A stretch of DNA of 64,000 nucleotides from Rotaria socialis (GCA_905331475.1 CAJNYU010002841.1:1-64000); one strand, 5' to 3'; positions 24,001 to 35,943 are shown, numbered from the stretch's first letter. Notes: generated from the sequence alone by a model not told the origin. Made by a program: numbers and translations.

Positions 24001-25091
24001 CTCCATAGAACGTTCATAACCTTCATTGTACAGTTATTCTCTAGTCTATGTCAAAATGTGTCATATGCATCCTTTTAAATATGAATTGATTCAAAATCTA
24101 ATTTTTTTACACACGTAAATTGATCATATCGAACTCAAAATTCGATATACAAACTCACTTTCGTTTCTTTCTCTTTCAATAAGTTTAACTTCATTATGAA
24201 TTTGTTGAATTTCTTCTGTAATAACTTCATTTCTTTCTTGATATTCACTGGTTTGTGATTCCATATTTTCAACATCAGTTTCTGTTTGTTTCACCGATGT
24301 AATTAACTGCCAATATTCATAGGCAATTAATTGATCGTTCAATAATTTATAACGTTTTTTCAATTCTGTATACATTTTATAATTTTGTTCATCTTGCTGT
24401 AACTTATTAATAGTTGGTGTTATATCTGTATCAATTGTGGTACGAATCTCTTTTAATTTATCATCTTTTTTTGCAATTGTTTTTAAAGCTTCTGCTTTTT
24501 TTTGATCGTACATACGTGTACCAGCAGCTTCTTCGATTAAACCAAGAATTTCTTGTGGTTTAGATTTAGATACTTTGGTGACTTGACCTTGTAAAATAAG
24601 AAAACGTGGATTATTCACATTTAATGACACAGATTTAAATAAATCATGTATTGCTGATTGTGTTGCATTTTTTCCATTCAATAAATATTTCGATTTATTT
24701 GATTCAACAATGCGCGTTACAGTTAATTCATCAACTAGAAAAGAAAATCGTTGAATATTTTTTCTCAAACGACGTAGAAGATATTTAAACGAAACCTACT
24801 CATTTTATAACCATCAGGTGCTTGTTCTTTATTTCGATTGTCAAACATAATTGAAACACTAGCTCGTGTTACACCAGCCGTACCTTGTTTATAAATAAAA
24901 TCTGATAGAGCTTGGGCACGAACTTGTGATAACGATGTTATGCCCATAACAAAACATATTGAATCAAGTATATTCGATTTTCCACTACCGTTTAAACCTG
25001 TAATAGCATTAAAATGTTCATCGAATGGACCGACGGTTGTTCGAGTTGCATAAGATTTGAAACCTTCAAGAACGATCTCACGTATATGCAT
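18064..25091 (-). CDS. SMC2: SMC2, condensin core ATPase, seven exons
   Basis: SMC2 pairs with SMC4 as the ATP-driven arms of condensin I and II, compacting mitotic chromosomes. Exons are 25091-24800, 24734-24159, 23444-23020, 22965-22542, 21757-20963, 20355-19814 and 18645-18064, in phase throughout, giving 1211 residues (human 1197). The N-terminal head starts [15 protein letters not shown] and has Walker A GLNGSGKS (32-39). Two long coiled coils flank a hinge ([21 protein letters not shown]). The C-terminal head has the signature ELSGGQRSL and Walker [13 protein letters not shown], then a basic tail. Exon 3 uses a weak donor, GTCTGT. Four introns are 607-1168 bp, unlike the ~55-bp introns elsewhere in the window. 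No gene or element was seen in them except an (AG)n tract near 22340. Confidence 0.96.
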
Positions 25092-27702
25092 CTTGACAAG
25101 ACAAGATATGACTGAATTGTGTTTCCTTTTTTATTCGTTCAACGATTTTCTTTCTTTTAGAAAATATAAAAGAATATTGGAAACGGCAAATCATAATGGA
25201 GATAGATGTCGTTCAATTTTTGCGAACAATACAATTTTACGAGAGATTCTCGTTTGAAATTCGTCTTTTATTTTTTTTTATTAAAAAAGTATATCCGAAA
25301 GGGTCGGATTGATAAAAAAAAACTATACTTTTAGTTTTATGATGATAGTTATTATGAACATAAGTGATATTAAATTCATGATTTGATTTAAACGAATTTC
25401 ATCCGCATACAATACTCTCGTGTGAATATGTCATAAACTAATCACAGATATCGAAATATAAAATAGTCTTTTTCAACAAATATAATAATTTTGATGTTTT
25501 CCGCACTTAGTGGATTCATTAATATAGCAACTCTATGAGAATGATCTCGTTACGAATCCGAATGAGAAAAATTTCTCATAAACATTTGTTAACGGACTAA
25601 CAATTGAAGCAGTCGTCGGCAACTATTTATTTTAGTCTTTTTTTTACATAAATTTATTAGATTCAATCGTGAATATTCGAAATATTTATTCCAAAATAAG
25701 TGATTATAATTAGGAAATAAAGAATTCACAGAAATTTTCCGAATTTTGCTACGCAACAATGATTCGTACATCTTCATAGATTTCAACTACTTTTCTTTTA
25801 ATTTGCCATAATTAGGATAACTATGATTTAAAACTCAAATATGAATTCAATGATGGCTGTAATATTCTTCTCATTCATTTATTTAGCCCTTCTGAATTTC
25901 ATCAATAGATTTTATCTATATCTATGAAAAACTAATGTTTACCTTATTGTCATAGTGATCTTATCGTAATATATGAAGTTGAAAGTGATTAAGAAACATT
26001 TGGAGATTTTCACAAAAAAAATTCAATATAGAAAAGAATGATTAGGGTGATATTTATATTCACATTATCGAGAACTTGTCTACGGTGACAGATATTCTTC
26101 TTAATTTCAAACAACTTTTGAAGGCCTTCAATTAATGATTAGTTTGCATCGTTCATAGAGCATCTTTGGAAACATTCTAATACGATCCCGAAATCTTCAT
26201 TTTTCAGGGAAAGATGATTTTTCGATAAGTATTCATTTAATTATTTTATATGATTTCCAAAAACTCAGTGCATATGATAAAATAAGACAACATAGTTTTA
26301 TATATATTTCAATAGTAACATAACAAAATGTTAAACTTCCATTCGAGAAAAGCATGAATAACTAAGAAGAATTCAAAGGTAAGTTTAGGCCTTCAGTGTT
26401 TACACTAACAAACTGGAATAGCTGAAAATCAAAGTTTCTCCTATTGGTACCTACAATATTTTCAAGTAAATATATGTTATAGAATATAATAGGTTCCTGA
26501 TGTTTTCCTTTTACTTTGCATATAGTTCGAGTTATTTTTTCTTCTAAAGATAAATTCGAAACAAAGATGTATTTGTCTTAGTGATCATATAGTATATTAT
26601 AAACGATGATATCAAAGTAAATCGAACGGTATTAAAGAATGCTATAATCATTGATGTATCATGTAAATACGTACAATTAATAAAGAAATTTATGAAAACA
26701 AAGAATAAATCAAATAAGAAATAAATGATTTTATTTTATTGGAATAGTTTTAATCGAAAAAATTTTATATTGGCTCCTTTTTCTCCTTAAAAAATGAATG
26801 GCTTACGAGTATAGATTCCTGTTAAAGATCGTATATCAAGATTAGTAATGAACTCATTGTTGCTCCATTAGAACTGTAGAACAATATGAAAAATTAAACC
26901 GATAAAATAAGGACCACTAATCAAATAATTAGAATTAGTCAAAATGACAGATATGAGAGATGGAATTTTAATCTGTTACAAATCACTAGGCGGACCCTTC
27001 GATTCTTTGATCAATCTGAGTAAATATACACCTATTTATGTGGTTTCGTCGAATCTTTAGAAATTTGTGTCTAATTTTTTTACAATTGAATGATTCATTC
27101 ATAAGATCTTTAATATAGGTTTTCTAAATAGACAGTAGTACGTCATTCCTGGTTTAAAGATTATTTTTTAATGACTGTAACAATTTATAAACCAAATCCA
27201 AATTGACGAAGATATTTCACAACACATCATGTATTATGATTATTAAAAATTAGATTCAAAATGTTTTTCTATCTATGATTAAAGCTTCAGTCATAGATCA
27301 GCAAACTAGTGTCAAAATAAATTAAACATGCCATTCTATCTTGTCTGCTTAATTCTTTGTAAAAATAAGCAAGATATATCTTGCAGAATATCATGTTCAT
27401 ATTTTCTATTGGAAATTAATGAAAATAGAAAACATCATGGAAATCATGAATAATTTGGTCTTAATTTTCATTGCAGATTGAAATATCATTTGTTTCGTCT
27501 TCATCGTTACAAGTAACATTTGTATTCACTTTTTGTTTCTATGCAGTCCAGAATTCTAATTATATACAAAGCGAGAGAAAAAAAAACAAGATTATACGAA
27601 TAAAATCAATATAAGATTTGTGCATACGAAAAACATCATTTTTATGATTAATTTTCATGTTTTAAGGCTAGTTACAGAAAGAGACGGGAGAGAGATGGAA
27701 GC
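25092..27702. other. Long intergenic stretch, nothing recognised
   Basis: Upstream of SMC2. Highly A+T-rich with no frame of protein-like composition. It presumably includes the SMC2 promoter just above 25091. Confidence 0.55.
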
Positions 27703-27710
27703 TATTTAAA
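27703..27710 (+). promoter_or_regulatory. Possible TATA box of the neuropeptide gene
   Basis: TATTTAAA lies about 360 bp ahead of the neuropeptide ATG, followed by a G-rich run. Position fits a promoter with a long 5' leader. Only sequence resemblance supports it. Confidence 0.2.
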
Positions 27711-27712
27711 GG

Positions 27713-27727
27713 AGGGTGTGGGTGTGT
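27713..27727 (+). repeat. Short TGTGGG-like run
   Basis: GGGTGTGGGTGTGTG holds one full TGTGGG unit and two partial ones. It matches the interstitial telomere-like array at 32667 but may be chance. Confidence 0.3.
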
Positions 27728-28071
27728 GACTACACATACCATGTGGTTGACTAGTTAATTGCAACAGGGTATATCAGAAGAAGAGAGAAACTACTTTTAT
27801 AGTGCGTGTGTTTTTATCCAACAGAAACTATCATTCATATGGAGAGTCTACAAGCAACGCGAATCAACAAGACTAGAACTCATCTTGAGACACATAAATT
27901 CATCATTATTGAAACAGCTCAATCTTGCTATCCAGTATCACAACAGAAGCTGTTTTTCATTAATGTAGAAAAGAAAGACTAGAGAGAAATCACGAGGTAG
28001 AAAATCAAGGTAATACTTCATATGATATAAGAATGGTTCTTGAGTTTTGTTTTACTTTTCAACATAAAAAT

Positions 28072-28419
28072 ATGATTAAATCTTCTTTTCCTCATTTATT
28101 GCTATTAATTATTAGTATTATTACTTTATTACTATCTACCATTGTTAATTGTAATAACAAGGATGATGCAATTGAAGCAACGTTATTTGAAAAAAGACTA
28201 ACAGAAAAACCGACAGTAGATCGTCTATATGATTTATAGGAACAAGCAAATAAAAATCGTGAAGATATGAGCATTTTTATTCAAGACCTATTACAACCGT
28301 GTTCCAATCGTCGATCATCATTTCATGCTATGCGAGGAAAACGACGAGCTATTCTACCAAGGGGGAAAAAGCGATTTATGAGTTTCATGATTTTTCTGAG
28401 TTTAGCTGATTTAAAATGA
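28072..28419 (+). pseudogene. Tachykinin-like neuropeptide precursor, broken
   Basis: ATG 28072 opens a signal peptide (MIKSSFPHLLLLIISI, ending near VNC) and an acidic propeptide. The frame meets an in-frame TAG at 28237-28239 but continues seamlessly, with helix-like EQANKNREDMSIFIQDLL on the far side. It then reads CSNRR, SSFHAMR, GKRR. Dibasic sites bracket SSFHAMR and the Gly would give an amide, so the predicted product is SSFHAMR-amide. Invertebrate tachykinins end FxGxR-amide, and I recall a freshwater mussel peptide ending FHAVR-amide. A hAT MITE enters at 28358 and replaces the tail: the site without it would read A-I-L-P-stop, while the present frame runs into the MITE to a TGA at 28417-28419. 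Only one peptide copy is present. TAG could be a CAG mutated by one transition, read through, or a sequence error. Confidence 0.6.
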
Positions 28420-28592
28420 GCTTGAGAAAACGAAAAATTTGCTAAACTAACTAAAAGCTATTCCAAATCATAAATTATTACTGAAAATCATTCAAAGGCA
28501 CCGAAACTCACGCAAACTCATTCCAATACAGTTAATTTATATTGATTGTAAGTTGAGTTTTACTGTGATTTAAATCAGCCTTTTCCCCCTTG
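28358..28592. mobile_element. 235-bp hAT-type MITE in the neuropeptide gene
   Basis: Ends CAAGGGGGAAAA and, inverted, TTTTCCCCCTTG, with diverging similarity further in. The flanking 8-bp duplication is TATTCTAC (28350-28357) and TATTTTAC (28593-28600), one mismatch. It is the same family type as 7637-7751. The interior is rich in TGAGTTT and ACTCA words. Confidence 0.83.
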
Positions 28593-28600
28593 TATTTTAC

Positions 28601-30487
28601 CATAGTTTGAAACGACATTATTTTATGTAAAAGAAATTTCTTTTTATCAAATAAAAAAAGTTCCTTGAAATTAAACGTTTATCATAGTTTTTAAAGCAGA
28701 TTATTGTAGTATCTGTATAAGATTATCATTTATTTTAAGGTTTCATTGTTCATGTACACTATTTTCAACTTTATTTTGGCTCTATTTTCAGTTGAAGTAA
28801 ACATTGTGCTATATAATTAGTCTATAATTAATTTGGACGTAAGATACGTGCTAATATAGATAATATTATCTTTAACAAGCTGATTAAAATATAAATGTCG
28901 ATTTAACCATCGAGATTATGATAATGTTTACAAGAGTATTTCTATTTTTCTATATCTAAAAATCCTTTAAAAATGTTTATGTTTATATTTGAAAATGCGC
29001 AAGAAAACAATATGCTTTTATTATTCTGTATTAATAATACTGAAAATATTCCCTAATGAATCTAGACGGAAAAGTGGTGCACTGTGCAAAGAATTAAAAA
29101 TAGATATTCAATGAATATATATATGTGTCCATTTTGTTAACATTGAACACATCCATTTTAACATCGTCGAACAATTTTTTTAATGCATGAACTCTAATTT
29201 TTAGTTGAAAACGACTTAAAACAGTGAAGCTTTTGAATACAGTCAATTAGATCCGATTAGATTTTTTTCAAAAATATTCATTCTAACAATGCTATCGTGA
29301 TGTTTCTATATACTTCAAACTAATTGTACGATTTCGTGGCATCAGATATTGCAATGATTTTTTTCTATGTTCTAAAGGAAAATAATGAAAAATAACACAT
29401 TCGAATTCTTGTAACTTTGCTAGAAAAAATGAATTAACTTTTAAGCAGTTTCTTTTATTTGTAGTTCATTGAACTATTTTCGTGCTCAGTTCAACGACAT
29501 GATTTCTTATTCAAAAAGTTAACATGAACAAATGAGAAACAATACTTCAGCAGCTTGATGATATTTCTTCGGCAAACATGCATTCCAACTTAACTACGTA
29601 TTGCAGTATCAGAATCACTTAGAGATCAGGACTAGATTCACATTTTGACAAGTGATCTCCTTAGACGTTCATAGCAATCAGTGCTGTAGGTTATAATTGA
29701 TGTAGTCATTTGGTTTCTCTGCTCATAAATATCAGTTAATATGCAAATTATATGTATAATAGATTTTTCAAATCGGTTTTGAATACAATACATAATTGAC
29801 TTTGACAAAAGAAGATGACTTCAGCATGGCTATGCATTTCCATTTGATAACAACTCTTATTTCGTATTTATGACCAATGTGCTAGAGAATAAAACTATTG
29901 AAAGATCATCAGCACAATTCTGAAAAGGTTTACTATCGACATGACGATGAAGTAAAACAGATCTTTCTTACGATCAGCATCTATCGAATTCGAACTTTTG
30001 TGAATTTGGGCATACACGGTTTGTATCGGCATAATACTGCAAATACTTTGATATTTGGAGGCTTCACATTATGAGCTGTCCTTCAAATATTCCTTCTAAC
30101 ACCTACACCTCAGTTCAATTAAAAAAATGGCACACTATGGTAATCATAAAGTTTCGTGAAACACTACATCTGCCTTATTAACTAGCATAGGAATTGGCAA
30201 TATTGTTGTAAGATTTTGAAATATATCATATGTCATGTATAGACAGATGTTCAGCAATCGGAAACACAAATGAGTGTGTGACTGTGGCTGAAGTTATTCG
30301 TGTTGAGATTGATTGTTGTTAATACGCTGGGATGTAATAATTTTGTATCATTTCCCGTTAAGACAATATTCACACACACTATAGAGTCGACGTCAATTAC
30401 ACCTACATCTCACATCCGTAAACTCTTTCGATAATTACAAAAAAATGCGAACACTACAGGAAACCATCTGCACATGTTCGTAACAGT
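28601..30487. other. Intergenic, nothing recognised
   Basis: 3' flank of the neuropeptide relic. A+T-rich, with no frame of interest. ACACCTACACCTCAG (about 30100) and ACACCTACATCTCAC (about 30400) are similar short words of unknown meaning. Confidence 0.5.
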
Positions 30488-30493
30488 TTTATT
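30488..30493 (-). terminator. Poly(A) signal of the 30.5-31.8 kb gene
   Basis: AATAAA on the minus strand, about 60 bp beyond the final stop of the four-exon gene. Confidence 0.4.
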
Positions 30494-30552
30494 TCTCTAT
30501 GTTTTTTTCTGAGCCAAAGGAATGAAATAAAAATAACGAATTCAATTTCAAA

Positions 30553-31803
30553 CTATGATTTAGTACTGAATACTACTGTTTTGTCAACACCGCTGATATT
30601 GTCACTTTGTTCTGCCAATGGTAATATCCTCTAGTAAAATGATGATTTACTCGATAAGTCAACTAAAGTAACATTTTGTTTGCTTATAAAATACATAGTT
30701 TGTTGATCAATAAAAAATGCCCAAGCTAGCGAATCTGGATAATTTTGAATTGGTAAGAATAAATCCCATCGATCATTCTTTAGATTTTAAAGACAAATAC
30801 CACCCAAGCCACAATAGCCACAATCACTTACAAATGTGTTTAATTTTGTTGAATAAGCAAAATTACATAATAAATTATTTTCAATTTGTTTTAATACCCA
30901 TTGCCCAGTTTCAATACTATTTGCCAAAATGTGATGTGCATCATTTACCAGATTATACAGTACCTATCCAACAAAGACGAAAACGAACATACTTTTTAAT
31001 GTGAAAGTAAACTACATACAACATGAAAAGTAGGTTCAACTTTATTGAAATTCCAAGCTGAATAGCCACTTGGTGGATCTAGCACTTGATATGCATTAGA
31101 AAATATGCCACCAAAATTGATGATATCTACACCCAAGAAAGAACAAATTGATGAAGCCATTGATTTTTATCTTGTAAGCACTATGTATTAGAAAAGTTGA
31201 TTATACAATGATTAAATGATAACGATTCAAGTTATTGGAACAGTTATTCATTTTTTGAAAATATTTGTTGCATACCTTTCAATATGTTCGAACTAATTCA
31301 ATGGAGAAATTGTATAAATACAAAGTCTACTATAAACATATTTGCTTTCTGATTATGACTCCAGAATATTATGAATTAGTTTTGTTAAATTGATGAATAT
31401 TTGCTTTGCTGAATGCAATAGAGAACAGCTTACCATGACTCCACTCTACTGGTATTAGAGATTGCATTGGTTGACTACAAGACGTTTTCATAGATTTTAA
31501 TGATGGTCAATGATTTAAATTAGTGATATTAATAAGATATGCGTGATAATCACAATCGATCATTAACATGATATATGATATATTTTGATCTTTGAAACCA
31601 AGTACAGAGCCAAAACGATCAGCAACATTTATTGAATACCATTGAATAATTTCATTCGATATAGCATGACTATTCAATGGATCAATGTCAATTTTGTAAA
31701 GAAAACATGATTTATCGACATGATCACAAGCTGTCAAAACTAGTTATGCATCTTACGTTGTAGCTATTGTGCGTGTTGTGAAAAGTACAACTAAAATAAA
31801 CAT
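30553..31803 (-). pseudogene. Unrecognised secreted protein, four exons, four internal stops
   Basis: Exons 31803-31434, 31126-31020, 30963-30832 and 30777-30553 join with good GT-AG sites in matching phase to 278 codons including the end TAG. Introns are 307, 56 and 54 bp. A signal peptide (MFILVVLFTTRTIATT) starts it. The rest includes ACDHVDKSCFLYKI, ADRFGSVLGF, PVEWSHD, INFGGIFSNAYQVLDPPSG, TGQWVLKQI and LAWAFFIDQQTMYFISK, suggesting a beta-propeller-like ectodomain, though I know no family. In-frame stops are TAA 31755-31753, TAA 31746-31744, TGA 31509-31507 and TAG 30633-30631. Each is one C-to-T change from CAA, CAA, CGA and CAG. No frameshift was found. It is probably a recently silenced copy, which a degenerate tetraploid could tolerate. 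Confidence 0.6.
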
Positions 31804-32307
31804 TTTCTTGTGTTTCTACTTTTTTTTGAAAATACATTTCAATTAGATGCATGTTATTGTCAGGGTGGTGAGATCAAAAATTGAAAAACCAGAAAATACT
31901 TTTTCAAAATCAGAAAACAATCAGAAAATATCTCTGAAAAATCAGAAATGAATCAGAAAATGGCAGTTTTTGGCAAATTAGTAGGTCTTTCGCTAAAATA
32001 CTGGCATCCAAAATTCTGCTGCGTTTCTGTTCATTGACTGAAACTTTATTTTCAAAGATATTTCAATAAAACGAAAGACAATATAGTGAATATATCATTT
32101 AGCTAATACGAAGACATCAATACAAGATACTTAATGTTGAGCTTCTTTTTAAATTTAAAACTCGTTCACAAAAACGAGCAGAACTAAATCACATACATTC
32201 TGCGTAGATTAAGAAATCCAACGAGAAAAAAACGTTAAATTTCATCATTTCGGTATTGTTATTCATATTTCGTATCTTTTGGAATTTGCTCTAGGAAGTT
32301 TGTTTAA
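31804..32307. repeat. Intergenic with an ATCAGAAA short-repeat patch
   Basis: Around 31885-31966 the word ATCAGAAA (or CCAGAAAA) recurs six or so times at 9-15-base spacing. Just ahead, CAGGGTGGTGAGA (about 31860) looks like a transposon end, but no partner was found. Otherwise featureless. Confidence 0.35.
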
Positions 32308-32666
32308 GGCCCCCGCTCAAAAATCGATTTCCGCCTTAGGAGCGTTCAAATTGGCTGAAATCTGAAGGATATGTTAATGCTACAGTGGAGAGTCTACGAT
32401 AAAATTTTCAGCCCCAAATCTGCAGGTTTGAGGGAGATATGGACCAAACAGTGGTTAAAAATAGCTGTTTTGGCATCCAAAACTGCTCTGTTATGGCTCG
32501 TCCGATTTCAAAAGTTTTTTATGTTTGAAAGAGCACATCAAGACGCAGGACATAACGTTGTCCTTTTTTAAAAAGGACATTTTTATGCTTAAAAAAGTTA
32601 TCACAAGTTAGAGCACTCCAAAAATAGTCAAAAAATTGCAACAAAAAGTTGTGAGCGACAGTTTAT
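32308..32666. repeat. GGCCCCC-ended repeat, copy 2
   Basis: Begins GGCCCCCGCTCAAA. It shares GTTTGAAAGAGC then TCAAGACGCAG (32524-32548) with copy 1 at 12376. It contains a TCCTTTTTTAAAAAGGA hairpin at about 32562-32578. Its right side runs directly into the TGTGGG array. Confidence 0.4.
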
Positions 32667-32740
32667 GGGTGTGTGGGTGTGGGTGTGGGTGTGGGCGCAC
32701 TTCTTCTCTGAAATCACGCCCTACATCCACACCCACACCC
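32667..32740. repeat. Interstitial telomere-like repeats, inverted
   Basis: Four tandem TGTGGG units (within 32667-32695) are followed, after about 30 bases, by CCACACCCACACCC (32727-32740), the reverse-complement repeat. TGTGGG is the bdelloid telomere unit as I recall. Facing arrays of this kind are what an end-to-end fusion or an inserted telomere piece would leave; a simple hairpin repeat is the dull alternative. Confidence 0.55.
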
Positions 32741-33250
32741 TCAAATATGCACCTTGTTATTTAGCAAACGTTTCGTATATTTGGATACTACTTTCTAATG
32801 CATGCTATTTAGTAGACGATATTTTGTCTAGATTTCTTTCATGTTGTATTTCTAGTGCCAGTAATAGTTAGCTACAGTAGTCTGAAATGATTGATTTGAA
32901 AAAACGTATTCTGACTAAGTGAAATATTTCCAATAGTTCAAGAGAAATATACAGATAGATATATCAAATCTTTGAAAAGGGGTTCGACGCCTAGCGTCCT
33001 CTTTATTTTACTTGTTTTTCTCTGAAAAAAAAATATATATATATAGATTCATACGATGATTCGTTACACATAGCTTGTACGATACATACCAAAACCATTA
33101 CTATTATTACGATCAATAGATGTGAAAAATTATGAAAGTTTCAGTTTTAATTTACCTTATTCTAAATTTCTAAATAATAAATCTTACAATAACATAAAAA
33201 AAACATACACTTTCTTTCTTTCGAATTTTCTATTGTAGATAATATTCATC
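32741..33250. other. Intergenic, GNL2 5' flank
   Basis: No gene. An (AT)n tract lies at 33030-33046. The last ~50 bases, rich in pyrimidines and ending TTGTAG just ahead of the ATG region, could be the acceptor of a 5' UTR intron. Confidence 0.4.
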
Positions 33251-35943
33251 ATGTCGAAAAATAAAAAACGAAAGAGTCAATCGACATCATCATCATCTAA
33301 CAAGAAACCATCAACATCACACTCTATGTCATTGAAAAACCGTACTTCATCAAAAAATACTACGGGATCTATCAATGGTGCGAAAATTCGTTCACAATCC
33401 ACTGTTAAACGATTACAAATGTATCGTGGTGGTAAACCAAAACGGGATCCATCAGGCAGAATCGTTAAAAAAGCACTCTATCAAGAAATTCTTCCGTCGG
33501 GTACTCAAGCACGTGTTGCACCTAATCGTCAATGGTTTAATAATAGTCGTGTTGTTACACAAAATTCATTACAAAAATTTCAAGAAGCTTTATCAAAAAC
33601 AATGGCTGATCCATATCAAGTTGTTATGAAACAAACTCAATTACCAGTTACATTATTAAATGAAAAGGCTAAACAAAAACGTGTTCATATACTTGATGTA
33701 GAACCATATGAAACAATATTTGGACCTAAAGCACAACGAAAACGGCCATCGAACATTCCTGGTGGCGAAGATATCGAAGCACTAATGACTCATGTTGAAC
33801 AGAAACAAAGTGAATATGATCAAGAAAAAGATCTTGATTTAATGCGAGAAGACGATGGAGTTAAACCAGAAACGATTAATCCTCTATTTAAAGCTGGACA
33901 AAGTAAACGTATTTGGAATGAACTTTATAAAGTAAGATAATCATTCTGAAAACATATTTAAATAAAAGAATTTTATATTCATAGGTTATTGATTCTTCTG
34001 ATGTTGTCATTCAAGTTCTTGATGCACGAAATCCTGAGGGTACACGGTGTCGTCAAGTTGAAGCATATTTAAAAAAAGAAAAAGCTCATAAGCAATTAAT
34101 TTTTGTGTTAAATAAATGTGATTTGGTTCCAATATGGGTTACGCAACGATGGGTAGCTATACTTTCGCGTTGTCATCCCACACTTGCATTTCATGCTAAT
34201 ATGACAAAATCATTTGGTAAACAAGCACTAATACAATTATTACGACAATTCTCTCGTTTACATCAAGATAAAAAACAAATTTCAGTTGGCTTCATAGGGT
34301 AAAAAGACAACATATTGTTTTTATGTTTGATTTTATTTTTATTATTTTTTCAAGGTATCCAAATGTTGGTAAATCATCTGTGATTAATACACTACGATCA
34401 GAGAAAGTAAGAGCTAGTCAAAAACGAATATCTTAAATGTTTGGTTTCTATTTATCTTAGGTGTGCAAGGTGGCGCCTATTGCTGGTGAAACTAAAGTTT
34501 GGCAATATATAACATTAATGAAACGCATATTTCTTATTGATTGTCCTGGTATTGTTTATCCAGCTGATGATTCTGAAACAGACATCGTTCTTAAAGGTGT
34601 TGTTCGTATTGAAAATGTTCCACAACCAGAACAATATATCGATGACTTATTAAAACGAGTTAAACATGAATATATACTTAAAACATATTCAATTGATGAA
34701 TTTTCAACAACTGAAGAATTTCTAGAAAAACTAGCAAGAAAAATGGGGAAATTATTAAAAGGTGCCGAACCTGATTTACCCACAGTTGCAAAAATAGTTT
34801 TAAATGATTTCCAACGTGGTAAACTACCACATTATATAACACCACCAGAAGATCCAAATAGACAAGACAATGATGAAACGTAATTTTCTTAATATATAAT
34901 ATGCTGGAAAACAATAGATGATTTTATGATTGTCAGAATTAAGTAAAATATTTCTGATCGATACAGTTTGTTAAATTTATCATCATATGAACTTCATCAT
35001 CCAAAGTTTGCATAAAATACTGTTGAAGGACAATTAAAAGAATTCAGGATTTCTTTAACTCAAGTTCGATTCTAGATTTAAAAGTTCTCGATCGAATTTA
35101 TTGGATTAGAATAAATTTTAACATTTTCCTATAGGATATATTTTTCAATAGATACGAATTTTTAAGAATCTTTTTTGCTGATTTATGAAAGCTATTATTA
35201 TTGATCACAACTGATTTTCATAGCAAGACTATCGAGATTTATTTTTTTTCTCTTGACTTCAATGTAGTTTTCGTGATCTATGAGGTGAAAATAATATATG
35301 GAGATATTAAGATTAGGTGTTTTTTTTGTACTCGTTTTCCACACTATAGTTCGTGCCATTTTACCCTATAGACGTTTGTTAAGAGAGACAAAATATTTCA
35401 ATCGATTCCGATCTGTTACTTAAATGAACGAGATTACTAAATTATAGATTTTTAAAGTTTCTGGACATGTGACGTTCCGTCCGTCAATTGATTTTCTTAA
35501 AACTTCGAATAAAACTAGGACAACATAAAGTCTCATGATTGTAAATTTCGATGTTTAATCGAAGAATACTGTTTCCTATCAGATAGGGAAATTACTCACA
35601 AATCGAAAAAATTTATTATTATCAAATTCATTTCACACTGCTTTTACTTTTTTAATCGAAACTATTCCTTATTTGAATTAAATATCGTTTTAGGAAATCT
35701 GAAAAAGAGCCTATGGAACAACAACAACAACAAGAAGAAGAAAATAAAGAAGAACTAGAAGAAAAAACGGTGAAATCAAAACCCAAAAGAGAAACAAACA
35801 AACGCAAAAAAACAGGCAGCAATTTTTATGAAACTCATAATGCTAAAAATCGCCCAGGAAAACGGCAACATGATGAATCTTTAAATGGCGATATTGATGA
35901 TAGAAATGGCGGAAATCAGAAGAAGAAAATGAAAAAAAGATAA
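33251..35943 (+). CDS. GNL2: GNL2/NOG2, nucleolar GTPase, five exons
   Basis: NOG2 is a circularly permuted GTPase that checks pre-60S ribosomal particles before nuclear export. Exons are 33251-33931, 33985-34298, 34355-34406, 34461-34879 and 35694-35943, in phase, giving 571 residues (human 731). Motifs run in the permuted order: NKCDL (G4, about 270), GYPNVGKSS (G1, about 331), then DCPG (G3, about 375). Conserved blocks include [11 protein letters not shown]-like [33 protein letters not shown] and [17 protein letters not shown]. The N-terminus is Ser/Lys-rich. The last exon, after an 814-bp intron, is a Gln/Glu/Lys-rich nucleolar tail retaining [11 protein letters not shown]. Stopping at the TAA just after the exon 4 donor would lose that tail, so the spliced model is preferred. 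Confidence 0.95.

Noticed and set aside
28141-28239. A 99-bp intron (GTTAAT...TTATAG) that would skip the TAG in the neuropeptide gene
   Set aside because: It restores frame, but the donor is weak and the skipped codons read as continuous propeptide; a mutated CAG is simpler. Not fully excluded.
31740-31756. A 17-bp intron (GTAAGA...ACTAG) between signal peptide and body of the 30.5-31.8 kb gene
   Set aside because: Too short to splice and the resulting phase hits a stop; reading straight through keeps frame with two TAA codons.
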